From Metabacillus indicus LMG 22858 (GTDB lineage: Bacteria; Bacillota; Bacilli; Bacillales; Bacillaceae): a stretch of 64,000 nt of DNA. The translations under genes and the position numbers were made by a program. Numbering within the stretch: the stretch's first letter is position 1; each line of letters starts with the position of its first letter. Under the pieces are notes generated by a model. That model was not told the origin of the DNA. It did not search any database and saw only the letters and a list, made by a program, of their open reading frames with translations. The DNA lies in assembly GCF_000708755.2 (NCBI RefSeq), contig NZ_JGVU02000002.1, positions 1,674,001 through 1,738,000 on the forward strand. Reading direction: 5' to 3'. Positions 52,362 through 60,824 of this stretch are shown piece after piece.

Positions 52362-53279
52362 TGTATGTCTTTTTACAAATAGTTTCTGTATTCTTTCTGC
52401 AGGCAGATTTTGCCCAATCAGGATCAAAACAGGCTTGTCGCTCTCAACCTTTTCTTTTGATATTACTGCTTTCCCTGCAGCATACTGCATCTCCCTCATT
52501 GTGCCTTCCACTATTAGATGCCCTTTTGCACGGATCAGGCCATCTATATCTCTCAGGATGGATTCAAGATCAGAAAGCTCCATGACCCGCGGATCCTCAA
52601 TCTTAATTGTGCCAATCGTGTGATGATGGTGATGGTGCCCTCCTCCTTCACTGAGTGTAAGGGAAGAATGGCGCTGTTCAATCAGTTTTTCAAATGGTAC
52701 GTTTCCATATGATGCATGATAGATTTCCATATCTTCCTGAACGGTTTTCCGAATTTTCTTCTTTACCTTTTCCAGTTCTTTATCCCCTGCCAGGTCTATT
52801 TTGTTCAGAATCAGAAAATCGGAAGAAATAATTTGTTCTTTCAGCAAAGAGCGGATTTCCTTCGAGCTTGAGAACATGCTCTGGTAGTCGAGGTAGTGGC
52901 TTGCATCGACAATTCCAATCATTGAACGAAGCTCATAATCATCAATCAGTGCCGGAGAAAGAAGTACGTCTTTAATTTCAAGCGGATTCGCCACTCCTGT
53001 TCCTTCTATTAGAAGGACGTCAACAGATTGCTCCGCTTTAAACGCTTTGAGCGTCGTCACAAGATCATCCTGAATGGTGCAGCAAATACAGCCATTTAAA
53101 AGCTCATGGACCTGCTGATCTTTAAATAAATGCTTCTCTACGTTCTCATCGCCAAGCTCATTTAAAATAATGCCCACTTTTTGTCCTCTGCTTTTCAGCT
53201 CATCCGCCATTTTCACAAGAAGCGTTGTTTTGCCACTTCCTAAAAAACCGCTTATGGTGTAAACGGGTATTTTTTTCAT
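52359..53279 (-). CDS. COG0523 GTPase with His6 segment (YjiA-like)
   Basis: A 306-aa CobW-family GTPase, shorter than ZagA. Walker A GFLGSGKTTLL (about 11-21), GCICC (about 64-68), LIEGTG and NKIDLAGD (about 159). A run of six histidines in GGGHHHHHHTIG (about 216-221) replaces the variable loop and should bind metal. Function in zinc or other metal allocation is inferred. There is no Zur box directly upstream; the rpmE terminator lies in between, so expression may be separate. Confidence 0.85.
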   Translation of the reverse strand: MKKIPVYTISGFLGSGKTTLLVKMADELKSRGQKVGIILNELGDENVEKHLFKDQQVHELLNGCICCTIQDDLVTTLKAFKAEQSVDVLLIEGTGVANPLEIKDVLLSPALIDDYELRSMIGIVDASHYLDYQSMFSSSKEIRSLLKEQIISSDFLILNKIDLAGDKELEKVKKKIRKTVQEDMEIYHASYGNVPFEKLIEQRHSSLTLSEGGGHHHHHHTIGTIKIEDPRVMELSDLESILRDIDGLIRAKGHLIVEGTMREMQYAAGKAVISKEKVESDKPVLILIGQNLPAERIQKLFVKRHT

Positions 53280-53312
53280 GTAAAAAACCTCCCTGCCACT
53301 AGATTATCATAC

Positions 53313-53347
53313 AAAAAAGATGCCCTGGAACATGATGCTCCAGGGCT
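53313..53347 (-). terminator. Terminator of rpmE
   Basis: GCCCTGGA pairs with TCCAGGGC around an ATGATG-type loop and is followed by ATCTTTTTT on the minus strand. Confidence 0.83.
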
Positions 53348-53353
53348 CCCTTT

Positions 53354-53596
53354 TTACATGTTGTATTTTTTCTTGAAGCGCTCTGCGCGTCCGTCGCGGT
53401 CTGCGAATTTCTGGCGCCCTGTGTAGAACGGATGTGTATCAGAGCTGATTTCAATTTTGATCAGCGGATACGTATTGCCGTCTTCCCACTCAGTTGTTTC
53501 GTTTGAATTTTGAGTAGAGCCGCTCAAAAATTTAAACCCGCTGTTTGTGTCCATATATACCACTTTATGATAATCCGGATGGATACCCTGTTTCAT
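53354..53596 (-). CDS. rpmE2: Zinc-independent ribosomal protein L31 type B
   Basis: An 80-aa L31 of type [67 protein letters not shown]. The zinc-binding CxxC of type A L31 is missing. B. subtilis YtiA displaces zinc-L31 on zinc starvation. A Zur box lies 16 bases upstream of the start. GGAGTGC precedes the ATG. Confidence 0.95.
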   Translation of the reverse strand: MKQGIHPDYHKVVYMDTNSGFKFLSGSTQNSNETTEWEDGNTYPLIKIEISSDTHPFYTGRQKFADRDGRAERFKKKYNM

Positions 53597-53610
53597 TTAC
53601 AGCACTCCTT

Positions 53611-53631
53611 TAATCGTAATTATTACGTTTT
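53611..53631 (-). promoter_or_regulatory. Zur box of rpmE2
   Basis: CGTAATTATTACG (53615-53627, centre 53621) is a perfect core palindrome; the flank reads AAAACGTAAT on the minus strand. Confidence 0.9.
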
Positions 53632-53766
53632 ATATGTTACCCTCTTTACGTCTTTTTGTCAACGGGTCTGCCTGCAAAGAAAGAAACATTGAAAGCATAT
53701 TTTATGGAAAAATGCGGACAATAAGGAAAGATTGTTACAACCATGGGAAAGAAAGGCGGAAAACAG

Positions 53767-55113
53767 ATGGATGATCTCGTACTTGCCAGATCCTTGTTCG
53801 GGACGACAATGGGCTTTCATATTATTTTTGCATCGCTTGGTGTAGGCCTCCCTTTAATGATTTTAATAGCAGAGCTGCTTTTTCAAAAAACGAAGGATCC
53901 TGATTATGCCGTGATGGCAAAACGCTGGACGAAAGGGCAGGCCGTGCTGCTAGGGGTTGCTATACCTACGGGAACAATCGCAGGTGTGCAGCTTGCCTTG
54001 CTGTGGCCGGGATTCATGGAAGTCATCGGCCGGGTTATGGCCCTTCCTTTTCAGATTGAAATTTATGCCTTTTTTGTGGAAGCGCTGTTTATGTCCATTT
54101 ATGTGTATGCTGCTGACCGCATCTCCCCTAGAATGAGGATTGTCAGTGTATCGCTTGTTTTAATCGGAGCCGCAGCATCCGCGATTCTCATTACAAATGT
54201 CCATGCGTTTGAAGGGACTCCTGCGGGCTTCCGGATAGAAAACGGAGAGATTGTTGATGTTGATCCTTGGGCTGCGTTCTTTAACCCAAGCTTCATCGTA
54301 ACGGCTGGACATGTCGTTGTTTCTGCATTTATGACGGGAGCATTTGTCATCGCTTCAATTGCTGCGTATAAAATGCTCAGAAACATGAAAAATGAAAGGC
54401 TTTATAAGTTTCACCGCAAAGCGCTCATGATGGGGCTGATTGTCGGTGGCATTTTCTCATTTTTGACCGCTTTGAACGGACACGAATCTGCTCAGATGTT
54501 GCATGAATATCAGCCTGAAAAGCTCGCTGCAGCCGAGGGGCTTTTTGAAACGCAGCGCTATGCTCCGCTTGCTGTCGGCGGATTTACAGACAGAGAAACA
54601 CAGGAAGTGAAATGGGGAATTGAAATCCCGTGGGCACTCAGCTTTTTGGCAGATAACAGCTTTAAAACCGAGGTTATCGGCTTAAATGATTTTCCGGAAG
54701 AATATTGGCCTCCGCTGTTTGTCCATACCTTGTTTAATGCCATGGTAGGTATCGGCAGCCTGCTGATCCTCCTTTCCATGATCGGGTTTTTCTGGTACAA
54801 AATTCTGAAGCGGCCCCATTTTCCGAAATGGCTGCTTGTACTGTTTGTTCCATCAGGCATCCTGTCCATGCTTGCGATTGAGTTTGGCTGGATTTTCGCT
54901 TGTACAGGGAGACAGCCTTGGGTAATCTACCGCTTGCTGAAAACCGAGGATGTCGTGACAGCTTCAGGTCAGATTGGCACACTCTTTATATTGTTCACCC
55001 TTGTCTATGTCATTTTGGGACTCGCCGTGATTCTTGTCCTTGTCTATTACTTTAAACGCAATCCGGTTGAAAAAGAACTCGATAAGCCGGGAGATGGCGT
55101 CAGTGTTTATTAA
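53767..55113 (+). CDS. ythA: Cytochrome bd-type quinol oxidase subunit I (YthA)
   Basis: A 448-aa CydA homologue with nine helices. Heme ligands: His in GFHIIFASLGVGLP (about 19), His in AGHVVVSAFMTGAF (about 185) and the GRQPW motif (about 380). The Q-loop is short, as in the CIO/YthAB type. It reduces oxygen with menaquinol. GCGGAAAACAG precedes the ATG at 53767; an ATG 8 codons earlier lacks an RBS. ythB follows 27 bases downstream. Confidence 0.9.
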   Translation: MDDLVLARSLFGTTMGFHIIFASLGVGLPLMILIAELLFQKTKDPDYAVMAKRWTKGQAVLLGVAIPTGTIAGVQLALLWPGFMEVIGRVMALPFQIEIYAFFVEALFMSIYVYAADRISPRMRIVSVSLVLIGAAASAILITNVHAFEGTPAGFRIENGEIVDVDPWAAFFNPSFIVTAGHVVVSAFMTGAFVIASIAAYKMLRNMKNERLYKFHRKALMMGLIVGGIFSFLTALNGHESAQMLHEYQPEKLAAAEGLFETQRYAPLAVGGFTDRETQEVKWGIEIPWALSFLADNSFKTEVIGLNDFPEEYWPPLFVHTLFNAMVGIGSLLILLSMIGFFWYKILKRPHFPKWLLVLFVPSGILSMLAIEFGWIFACTGRQPWVIYRLLKTEDVVTASGQIGTLFILFTLVYVILGLAVILVLVYYFKRNPVEKELDKPGDGVSVY

Positions 55114-55140
55114 AACGTTTACGAAGGAGGCGCTGCAAAG

Positions 55141-56184
55141 ATGACAACAGATGCTCTGCTTGCCATTACGGTTGTCTGGGGATTTGTCTTTATCTATGCT
55201 GTTATGGCAACGATGGACTTTGGAGCAGGATTCTGGTCCATGGTTTACATCAATAAAGAACGGACGAATGCAACGAACATTGCCAATCGCTATTTATCGC
55301 CAACCTGGGAAGTAACGAATGTTTTTATCGTTGCGATAGTTGTCGCCCTGTTCAGTTTTTTCCCGGGGGCAACGTTCATCCTGGGCACTGTGCTTTTAAT
55401 TCCGGGCAGCATTATTCTGCTGCTGCTCGCAATCCGAAGCGGCTTTCTCGTTTTTTCCCACTATTCAAAATCAGGATACGGCAAACTGCTGACGTATGTT
55501 TCCGGAATTTCAGGGTTTATTATACCGGCCATCCTCCTTCTCGTGCTCCCGATAACACACGGCGGCTTCATTGAGGTTATCGACGGTGCGCATCAACTTC
55601 AGCTGGATAAACTGTTCACAAGTCCTAATGCCTATGCATTCAGCGGGTTTGCCGTTACGAGCACGCTATTTCTTTCTTCACTCCTGCTGTCGGATTATTC
55701 AAATGTGGCGAATGAGCCTGAAGCTTATAAAGTTTACAGACGGGATGCCCTGATTGTCGGACCGCTTTCGCTTGTGATGGGCTTTCTGATCATGCTTACG
55801 CTAAGGAATGAAGCTAATTGGATCTACACAAACATGATGGAATATCTCCCATTTCTAATTGGCTCGGTAGCCATGTTTCTCATTGCCGGCGGAGCACTCT
55901 TTCTTCCTTCCCAAAAGGATAAAAGAAAGCTCGGGCGCCCAAGGCTCGCTGTAGTAGCTGTAGTCGCTCAGTATTTACTTGCAAGCTACGCATACGGACG
56001 TGCACATCTGCCTTACATGCTCTATCCGGATGTGACCATACAGGACGGCTTTACACACCCGAATACATTTCATGCCGTCTTTATCACGTACATCGTCGGA
56101 TTTCTCATCCTTTTCCCTGGCTTCTTCTATTTCTGGAGGCTGTTCATGAAAGACAAACGCTATTTGGATCAAAAGGAAAGCTGA
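55141..56184 (+). CDS. ythB: Cytochrome bd-type quinol oxidase subunit II (YthB)
   Basis: A 347-aa CydB homologue of about eight helices: MDFGAGFWSMV, SPTWEVTNVFIVAIVVALFSFFPG (about 58-80), PNAYAFSGFAVTS and ASYAYGRAHLPYML. Partner of YthA. AGGAGGC precedes the ATG. Its stop merges with the arm of a long hairpin at 56185. Confidence 0.9.
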   Translation: MTTDALLAITVVWGFVFIYAVMATMDFGAGFWSMVYINKERTNATNIANRYLSPTWEVTNVFIVAIVVALFSFFPGATFILGTVLLIPGSIILLLLAIRSGFLVFSHYSKSGYGKLLTYVSGISGFIIPAILLLVLPITHGGFIEVIDGAHQLQLDKLFTSPNAYAFSGFAVTSTLFLSSLLLSDYSNVANEPEAYKVYRRDALIVGPLSLVMGFLIMLTLRNEANWIYTNMMEYLPFLIGSVAMFLIAGGALFLPSQKDKRKLGRPRLAVVAVVAQYLLASYAYGRAHLPYMLYPDVTIQDGFTHPNTFHAVFITYIVGFLILFPGFFYFWRLFMKDKRYLDQKES

Positions 56185-56239
56185 GGGTCAGTCCCGCTCC
56201 TTGTTAACGGATTAACGCAGAGCGGGACTGACCCCTTTT
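56185..56239 (+). terminator. Long hairpin/terminator after ythAB with GGGTCAGTCCC motif
   Basis: GGGTCAGTCCCGCT pairs perfectly with AGCGGGACTGACCC around 22 bases, followed by CCTTTT. Motifs of the GGGTCAGTCCC type are, as I recall, scattered through Bacillus genomes. Confidence 0.75.
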
Positions 56240-56306
56240 CACGTATGAAAGACAGGAAAGTAAGCAAAACTAACAGATGAACCTTAATTAAAAGGAGGGT
56301 ATTTTT

Positions 56307-56465
56307 ATGCCAAGAGAGGTAAAGTGCGAAGTAAATAACTGTGAGTACTGGGGCAATGGCAACCAGTGTACGGCTGATGCCATTTATGTTGTGAGCCATA
56401 GAGGCGACACGGCTTCACGCAGTGAAGAGACCGACTGTAAAACATTTAAACCTCATGATTTGTAA
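56307..56465 (+). CDS. DUF1540 small cysteine protein
   Basis: A 52-aa protein reading MPREVKCEVNNCEYWGNGNQ, then CTADAIYVVS and ETDCKTFKPHDL. Four Cys in the C-x4-C-x8-C-x22-C pattern match DUF1540, likely a metal-binding (zinc) knuckle of unknown function. AAAGGAGGG lies 7 bases before the ATG. Monocistronic with a terminator downstream. Confidence 0.85.
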   Translation: MPREVKCEVNNCEYWGNGNQCTADAIYVVSHRGDTASRSEETDCKTFKPHDL

Positions 56466-56476
56466 AATGTTCTAGT

Positions 56477-56508
56477 AAAAAGGACAGCTTGCGGCTGTCC
56501 TTTTCTTT
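56477..56508. terminator. Bidirectional terminator between DUF1540 gene and mntD
   Basis: AAAAAGGACAGC pairs with GCTGTCCTTTT around TTGCG; serves both convergent units. Confidence 0.85.
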
Positions 56509-56514
56509 ATTATT

Positions 56515-56533
56515 GATAATGAGAATCATTTTT
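56515..56533. promoter_or_regulatory. Fur-box-like sequence at the end of the mnt operon
   Basis: GATAATGAGAATCATTTTT matches 16 of 19 positions of the classical GATAATGATAATCATTATC Fur box. It lies between convergent genes and touches the mntD stop, so no target gene is obvious. Confidence 0.4.
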
Positions 56534-57428
56534 ATTCACTAGTGGAAGCAAAATTTCTTTTTGCAAGCCATTTTGAAAGCATACCGTGTGTTGGCGATAA
56601 CAGAAAGGCCAAAAAGAAGAGTGCACCTGCTGCTGTAGCCATCGCACCGGCTATGGAAACATTCAGCCATGTTGCCGACCAATAGCCGAGGACTGCGGAC
56701 AAAACACCAATACCAGAGCTGATCACGAGCATATGCGACAGTTTATCTGTCAGCAGATAGGCGGCTGAAGCAGGAACAATCAGCATCGCAACCACTAATA
56801 TCGCTCCGACACTGTCAAAGGAAGCAACCGTTGTAATCGAAAGCATCCCCATTTGCAGATAATGCATAACAAGGACAGGGATGCCGATGGCGGCTGCCAT
56901 TTGAGGATCAAAAGATGTTATTTTGAACTCCTTATAAAACAGCGCAATAAGTACGAGATTAATCACAAGGACCGAACCAAGCATCCATACCGCTTTTGGC
57001 CCAACATCCATTCCTGCAAGTGTAAGGGTATTCCACGGAATAAAGGTGATCTCCCCCATTAATGCATGATCCACATCAAGATGAATATTCCCTCCAAATA
57101 GCGACAGCAGAATAACTCCGACTGCAAACAGGAATGTGAACACGACTCCAATTGCTGCATCGGACTGAACCCCTTTTGCATTCAGCACCTGAACTAAAAA
57201 AGCTGTCAGCAGGCCGACTACAGCTGCCCCTATAAACATCGAAACACCGTCAAGACTCTTGCTCACGAAATAGGCACCGACTATTCCGAGCAGAACAGAG
57301 TGGCTGATCGCATCAGCGAGCATCGCCATTCGCCTGAGAATCAGGAAACAGCCAATGATCGCACATGTAATGCCGACAAGGGATCCGGTCAAAAGAATCC
57401 ATGCATCGTAGCTCATTGAACCTGCCAC
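56532..57428 (-). CDS. mntD: Manganese ABC permease MntD
   Basis: A 298-aa ABC-3 family permease of nine or so helices: CAIIGCFLILRRMAMLADAIS (about 21-41) with DAISHSVLLGIVGA, and DQMAAAIGIPV-like FDPQMAAAIGIPVLV. B. subtilis YtgD equivalent. Overlaps mntC by 16 bases. Fourth gene of the manganese importer. Confidence 0.88.
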   Translation of the reverse strand: MAGSMSYDAWILLTGSLVGITCAIIGCFLILRRMAMLADAISHSVLLGIVGAYFVSKSLDGVSMFIGAAVVGLLTAFLVQVLNAKGVQSDAAIGVVFTFLFAVGVILLSLFGGNIHLDVDHALMGEITFIPWNTLTLAGMDVGPKAVWMLGSVLVINLVLIALFYKEFKITSFDPQMAAAIGIPVLVMHYLQMGMLSITTVASFDSVGAILVVAMLIVPASAAYLLTDKLSHMLVISSGIGVLSAVLGYWSATWLNVSIAGAMATAAGALFFLAFLLSPTHGMLSKWLAKRNFASTSE

Positions 57429-58729
57429 TCCTTTCTGTTTAAGCCATTTGCTGTTCCCGGCAGAAGTTTTGGCTCTCTGCTGTGATCTTTCAGAAGACTC
57501 ATCAGCCTCTTCTTCATATCAAACGGCATTTTCTCCACATCAACATCATCCCTGCTTTTAAGCTGAAGCTGGGCAAGCTCCATTTCATGCATCAAATACA
57601 TCTCATACAGCCTCTGATTCAAGGTCAGCTCGTAGGCATGCATTAAACCCGTTTCTGTCAATCTCCATTGATCGCTCCCGGCCTGCATAACGAGGTTCTT
57701 CTTTTCAAGTTCCTTGACCGATTTATTGATCAGACTTTGGGAAACCTTTCTCTTACTGAGAACATCTTGAAGGGAAAATGCCCCACTCACCCCGGCATTC
57801 TCCGTTATATCGTAAAAAGAGAGAAGAAGCTGTTCAACCGACGTTTTCCTTTTCAATTTCAACTGTTTCACCGCTTTTGACACAAGGCCTCTTTTCGGTG
57901 CAAATACAAGGGATATCAAAAACAGGGTCGTCGCTGCAACAATAATAAGCGGCCCTGTTGCCATTCCGTCAGTTGTCGTGCTGAGAAGAGTCCCTGCAAC
58001 ACCTGAGATCCCGCCTATAAGCCCTGCAATAAGCACCATATGTCCAAGCTTATCCGTCCAGTATCTAGCAGCAATCGCCGGAGTGATCAGCATGGCTGCC
58101 ATTAAAATAACACCAACCGTCTGGAGGCCGATTACAACTGCACAGACAATCAGGACCATCAGCAGGCCATTCAGAAATGTTGTCGGCAGGCCAATTCCTT
58201 TTGCAAATTGAGGATCAAACGTCAGTAGTTTAAACTCTTTAAAGAAAATGGCGGTAAGAAGGAGCAGGGCAGCTGCAATCCATGTAATAATCTGAACATC
58301 CTGACCGACCATCGATGCCGCTTTTCCAAAAATAAAATCACTCAGTCCGCTCTGATTTCCGCCCCGGTTATGCTGAATATAAGTCAGCAGCACAATTCCA
58401 AACCCGAAGAAAACGGACAGAACAAGGCCAAGGGCTGAATCCTCTTTTATTCTGGAGTGCTTGATAATGATCCCGATAAGCCAAGCAGCAAGCATTCCCG
58501 AAACCGCAGCTCCCACAAGAAACCACAGCAATGATTTAGAACCGTAGAGAAGATAGGCCATACAAACTCCAGGCAGAGCGGCATGGGCCATCGCATCGCC
58601 GATCAGGCTCTGTTTTCTAAGAAGAGCGAAGCTGCCAAGGACTCCGCTTGCAAGACCTAGAAGCATTGTTCCGACAAGCACCCACTGCGTATTTTGATTT
58701 TGCAGCTGATAGATTAATTCCTCCATCAT
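57413..58729 (-). CDS. mntC: Manganese ABC permease MntC with C-terminal winged-helix domain
   Basis: A 438-aa fusion. Residues about 1-290 are an ABC-3 permease (GDAMAHAALPGVCMAYLL, FDPQFAKGIGLPTTF). From about 300 follows a DtxR/MntR-like winged-helix segment (SLQDVLSKRKVSQSLINKSVKELEKKNLV, WRLTETGLMHAYELT). B. subtilis MntC has the same extended length; in Chlamydia the analogous YtgCR is cleaved to free a repressor. GGAGTGA precedes the double ATG. Confidence 0.87.
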   Translation of the reverse strand: MMEELIYQLQNQNTQWVLVGTMLLGLASGVLGSFALLRKQSLIGDAMAHAALPGVCMAYLLYGSKSLLWFLVGAAVSGMLAAWLIGIIIKHSRIKEDSALGLVLSVFFGFGIVLLTYIQHNRGGNQSGLSDFIFGKAASMVGQDVQIITWIAAALLLLTAIFFKEFKLLTFDPQFAKGIGLPTTFLNGLLMVLIVCAVVIGLQTVGVILMAAMLITPAIAARYWTDKLGHMVLIAGLIGGISGVAGTLLSTTTDGMATGPLIIVAATTLFLISLVFAPKRGLVSKAVKQLKLKRKTSVEQLLLSFYDITENAGVSGAFSLQDVLSKRKVSQSLINKSVKELEKKNLVMQAGSDQWRLTETGLMHAYELTLNQRLYEMYLMHEMELAQLQLKSRDDVDVEKMPFDMKKRLMSLLKDHSREPKLLPGTANGLNRKEWQVQ

Positions 58730-58735
58730 ATTTCT

Positions 58736-59494
58736 TCACTCCTGTTTGGTTTCGTCTACTAGCACCTGCTGATCCTGCAAGAATGTGAGTCTGCCCCCGT
58801 AGGTTTTCTGAAGGTTCTCCATGTTAAAGACCTCACCCGTCGGACCAAAAGCGATTTTCCTAAGGTTCAAAAGCAATACCCAGTCAAAGTATTCTTCTAC
58901 AGTCTGCAGATCATGGTGCACGACCAGCACCGTCTTTTTTCTTGCTTTCAGTTCGTTAAGCAGCGAGATAATTGCTTTTTCCGTTGCGGCATCCACACCG
59001 ACAAATGGTTCATCCATAAAATATACGTCTGCATCCTGTGCAAGGGCTCTTGCAAGAAAAACACGCTGCTGCTGGCCGCCGGAAAGCTGGCTGATTTGCC
59101 TGTCGGCAAAATCCAGCATGCCCACTTTGTTCAGGCATTCTTTTGCAAAGGCAATATCCTTTTTGCCCGGCCTTTTCATCCAGCCCACATGTCCGTAGCG
59201 CCCCATCAGCACAACATCAAGGGCATTTGTCGGAAAGTCCCAGTCAACTGAACCTCTTTGAGGGACATAGCCGACCCGCTTACGCTGCTTTTTATATGAA
59301 TCCCCGTAAATTTCAACTTCTCCTGAGGCTGAAGGGATCAGCCCGAGTACCGCCTTAATCAGCGTTGATTTTCCTGCCCCGTTCGGTCCGATAATTCCAA
59401 TTAATTTCCCCTCCGGAACCTCAAAACCAACCTCTTGAAGGACAGGTTTCCGGTGATAGGCAACCGTCAAATTGTTAACTGCTACTGGTATCAT
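58736..59494 (-). CDS. mntB: Manganese ABC ATPase MntB
   Basis: A 252-aa ATPase: Walker A GPNGAGKSTL (about 35-44), Q-loop YVPQRGSVDWDFP, signature LSGGQQQR, Walker B VYFMDEPFVGVD, switch His in VVHHDL. The VDWDFP segment after the Q-loop is typical of Mn/Zn importers. Start at 59494 follows AGGTG by 7 bases. Lies 14 bases after mntA. Confidence 0.9.
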   Translation of the reverse strand: MIPVAVNNLTVAYHRKPVLQEVGFEVPEGKLIGIIGPNGAGKSTLIKAVLGLIPSASGEVEIYGDSYKKQRKRVGYVPQRGSVDWDFPTNALDVVLMGRYGHVGWMKRPGKKDIAFAKECLNKVGMLDFADRQISQLSGGQQQRVFLARALAQDADVYFMDEPFVGVDAATEKAIISLLNELKARKKTVLVVHHDLQTVEEYFDWVLLLNLRKIAFGPTGEVFNMENLQKTYGGRLTFLQDQQVLVDETKQE

Positions 59495-59508
59495 GATCAG
59501 CACCTGCC

Positions 59509-60435
59509 TTATTTCAATGATGAAACGATTGTATCGATATTGTGTTTGAACATTCCAAGATACGTTCCTTCTTCAGACCCTTCTTCGCCCATGGCATCTG
59601 AATAAAGCTGTCCGCCGATCTTCACGTCATGACCGTTTTTCTTAGAACCTTCGACAACCGCTTTAATGGATTTTTCTGAGATGCTGCTCTCAACAAAAAC
59701 AGCCTTAATCTCTTTCTCTGTCAGCACTTCCACCAAATTTTGAACATCCTTCAAACCATATTCAGAATCTGTGCTCAGTCCCTGAAGGCCCATTACTTCA
59801 AAGCCGTATGCCTTCCCAAAGTATGCGAATGCATCGTGGGCGGTAACTAGAACTCTGCTCTCTTCAGGAATGGATTGAACCTGCTCCTTTGCATATTGGT
59901 CCATTTCTGCAAGCTTTTCTTTATACGCAGCTGCATTGGCAGCAAACTCCTCTTTGTTTTCAGGAGAAAGCTTGCTCAGCTCCTCTTCCACTTTATCAAC
60001 GGTGTACATCCATAATGAAATATCAAACCAGACATGGGGATCATGTGCTTTTTTATTGGCCGGATCACTTATCAATTTTGTTTTGGGTATCGCCTCTGCT
60101 ACAGGTACAGTCGGCTTTTCATTTGACATCTTTTCAAAAATCTCGCCCATCTTGCCTTCCAGGTGGAGACCATTGTAAAGAATAATATCAGCCTTATTCA
60201 GCTTCTGAATGTCTCCCTGTGACGCCTGATACAAATGGGGATCAATTCCCGGTCCCATCAAAGAAGTGACTTCTACATGGCTTCCTCCGACATTCGCTGC
60301 AACATCCGCAATCTGAGCAATTGTCGTCGTTACCTGAACCTTGTCATTTTCCCCTCCGCCTGTGCTCTTGCTGCAGGCAGACATGATTGCCGTAAACATA
60401 AAAACTGCGATCAGCATACTGAATCGTTTTTTCAT
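59509..60435 (-). CDS. mntA: Manganese-binding lipoprotein MntA
   Basis: A 308-aa cluster A-I metal-binding protein. Lipobox IMSACSKS (Cys about 20). Metal-site landmarks GPGIDPHLYQA (His about 61), DPHVWFD (His about 130), TAHDAFAYF and the late Asp region IGGQLYSDAMG; no His-rich loop, as expected for manganese rather than zinc. AAAGGAGG lies 7 bases before the ATG. First gene of mntABCD, preceded by two MntR-type boxes. Confidence 0.9.
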   Translation of the reverse strand: MKKRFSMLIAVFMFTAIMSACSKSTGGGENDKVQVTTTIAQIADVAANVGGSHVEVTSLMGPGIDPHLYQASQGDIQKLNKADIILYNGLHLEGKMGEIFEKMSNEKPTVPVAEAIPKTKLISDPANKKAHDPHVWFDISLWMYTVDKVEEELSKLSPENKEEFAANAAAYKEKLAEMDQYAKEQVQSIPEESRVLVTAHDAFAYFGKAYGFEVMGLQGLSTDSEYGLKDVQNLVEVLTEKEIKAVFVESSISEKSIKAVVEGSKKNGHDVKIGGQLYSDAMGEEGSEEGTYLGMFKHNIDTIVSSLK

Positions 60436-60463
60436 ATAAATCCTCCTTTTCATCAATCAACAA

Positions 60464-60483
60464 ATGTTTCCCATATGCAAATT
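60464..60483 (-). promoter_or_regulatory. MntR-type box, proximal to mntA
   Basis: On the minus strand AATTTGCATATGGGAAAC, resembling the B. subtilis mntA site (recalled as AATTTTGCATGAGGGAAAC). It ends about 29 bases before the mntA start. Confidence 0.65.
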
Positions 60484-60586
60484 TTAAGGTAAAAAAAGTC
60501 TTCCTTTCGCTGAAGCATCATATGAAAGAAAGATAGGTTGGGTGCCAATAAGTTAGCTTGTTTCATAATTTGTTGACAAGTATAAG

Positions 60587-60608
60587 TTTTTTGCCCTTAT
60601 GCAAAATT
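60587..60608 (-). promoter_or_regulatory. MntR-type box, distal to mntA
   Basis: On the minus strand AATTTTGCATAAGGGCAAAA, a partly palindromic TTTGC/GCAAA site. It overlaps a possible -35, with TATACT about 16 bases downstream. Confidence 0.7.
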
Positions 60609-60648
60609 TAAAGCATTTCCCTCTGTCTGTCAATCATAGATTCTCGAC

Positions 60649-60680
60649 AAAAAAACCAGCTATCCGAAGACAGCTGGCTT
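60649..60680 (-). terminator. Terminator of menC
   Basis: On the minus strand CCAGCTGT and ATAGCTGG pair around CTTCGG, followed by TTTTTTT. The remainder of the gap 60436-60824 holds the MntR boxes. Confidence 0.8.
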
Positions 60681-60824
60681 AAAAAGGGCAGAGAGGGTAT
60701 TTGTTAGAATGATGCCGAATCACTCTACACTCTCTTTTTATCATATAACGCAAAACTGAGCAAAGCGGGAAAATCACGTTTTTGATTTGAAAAACTTCAT
60801 TTTCCCCTAGGGTAAAATACCTTT

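Noticed and set aside
56515-56533. Fur box as the operator of the mnt operon
   Set aside because: It is at the 3' end of the operon, about 3.9 kb from the promoter, where MntR-type boxes are found instead.
60541-60586. TTGACA-containing stretch as a + strand promoter for a small gene
   Set aside because: No downstream + strand ORF with an RBS; the area is the leader of mntA on the other strand.
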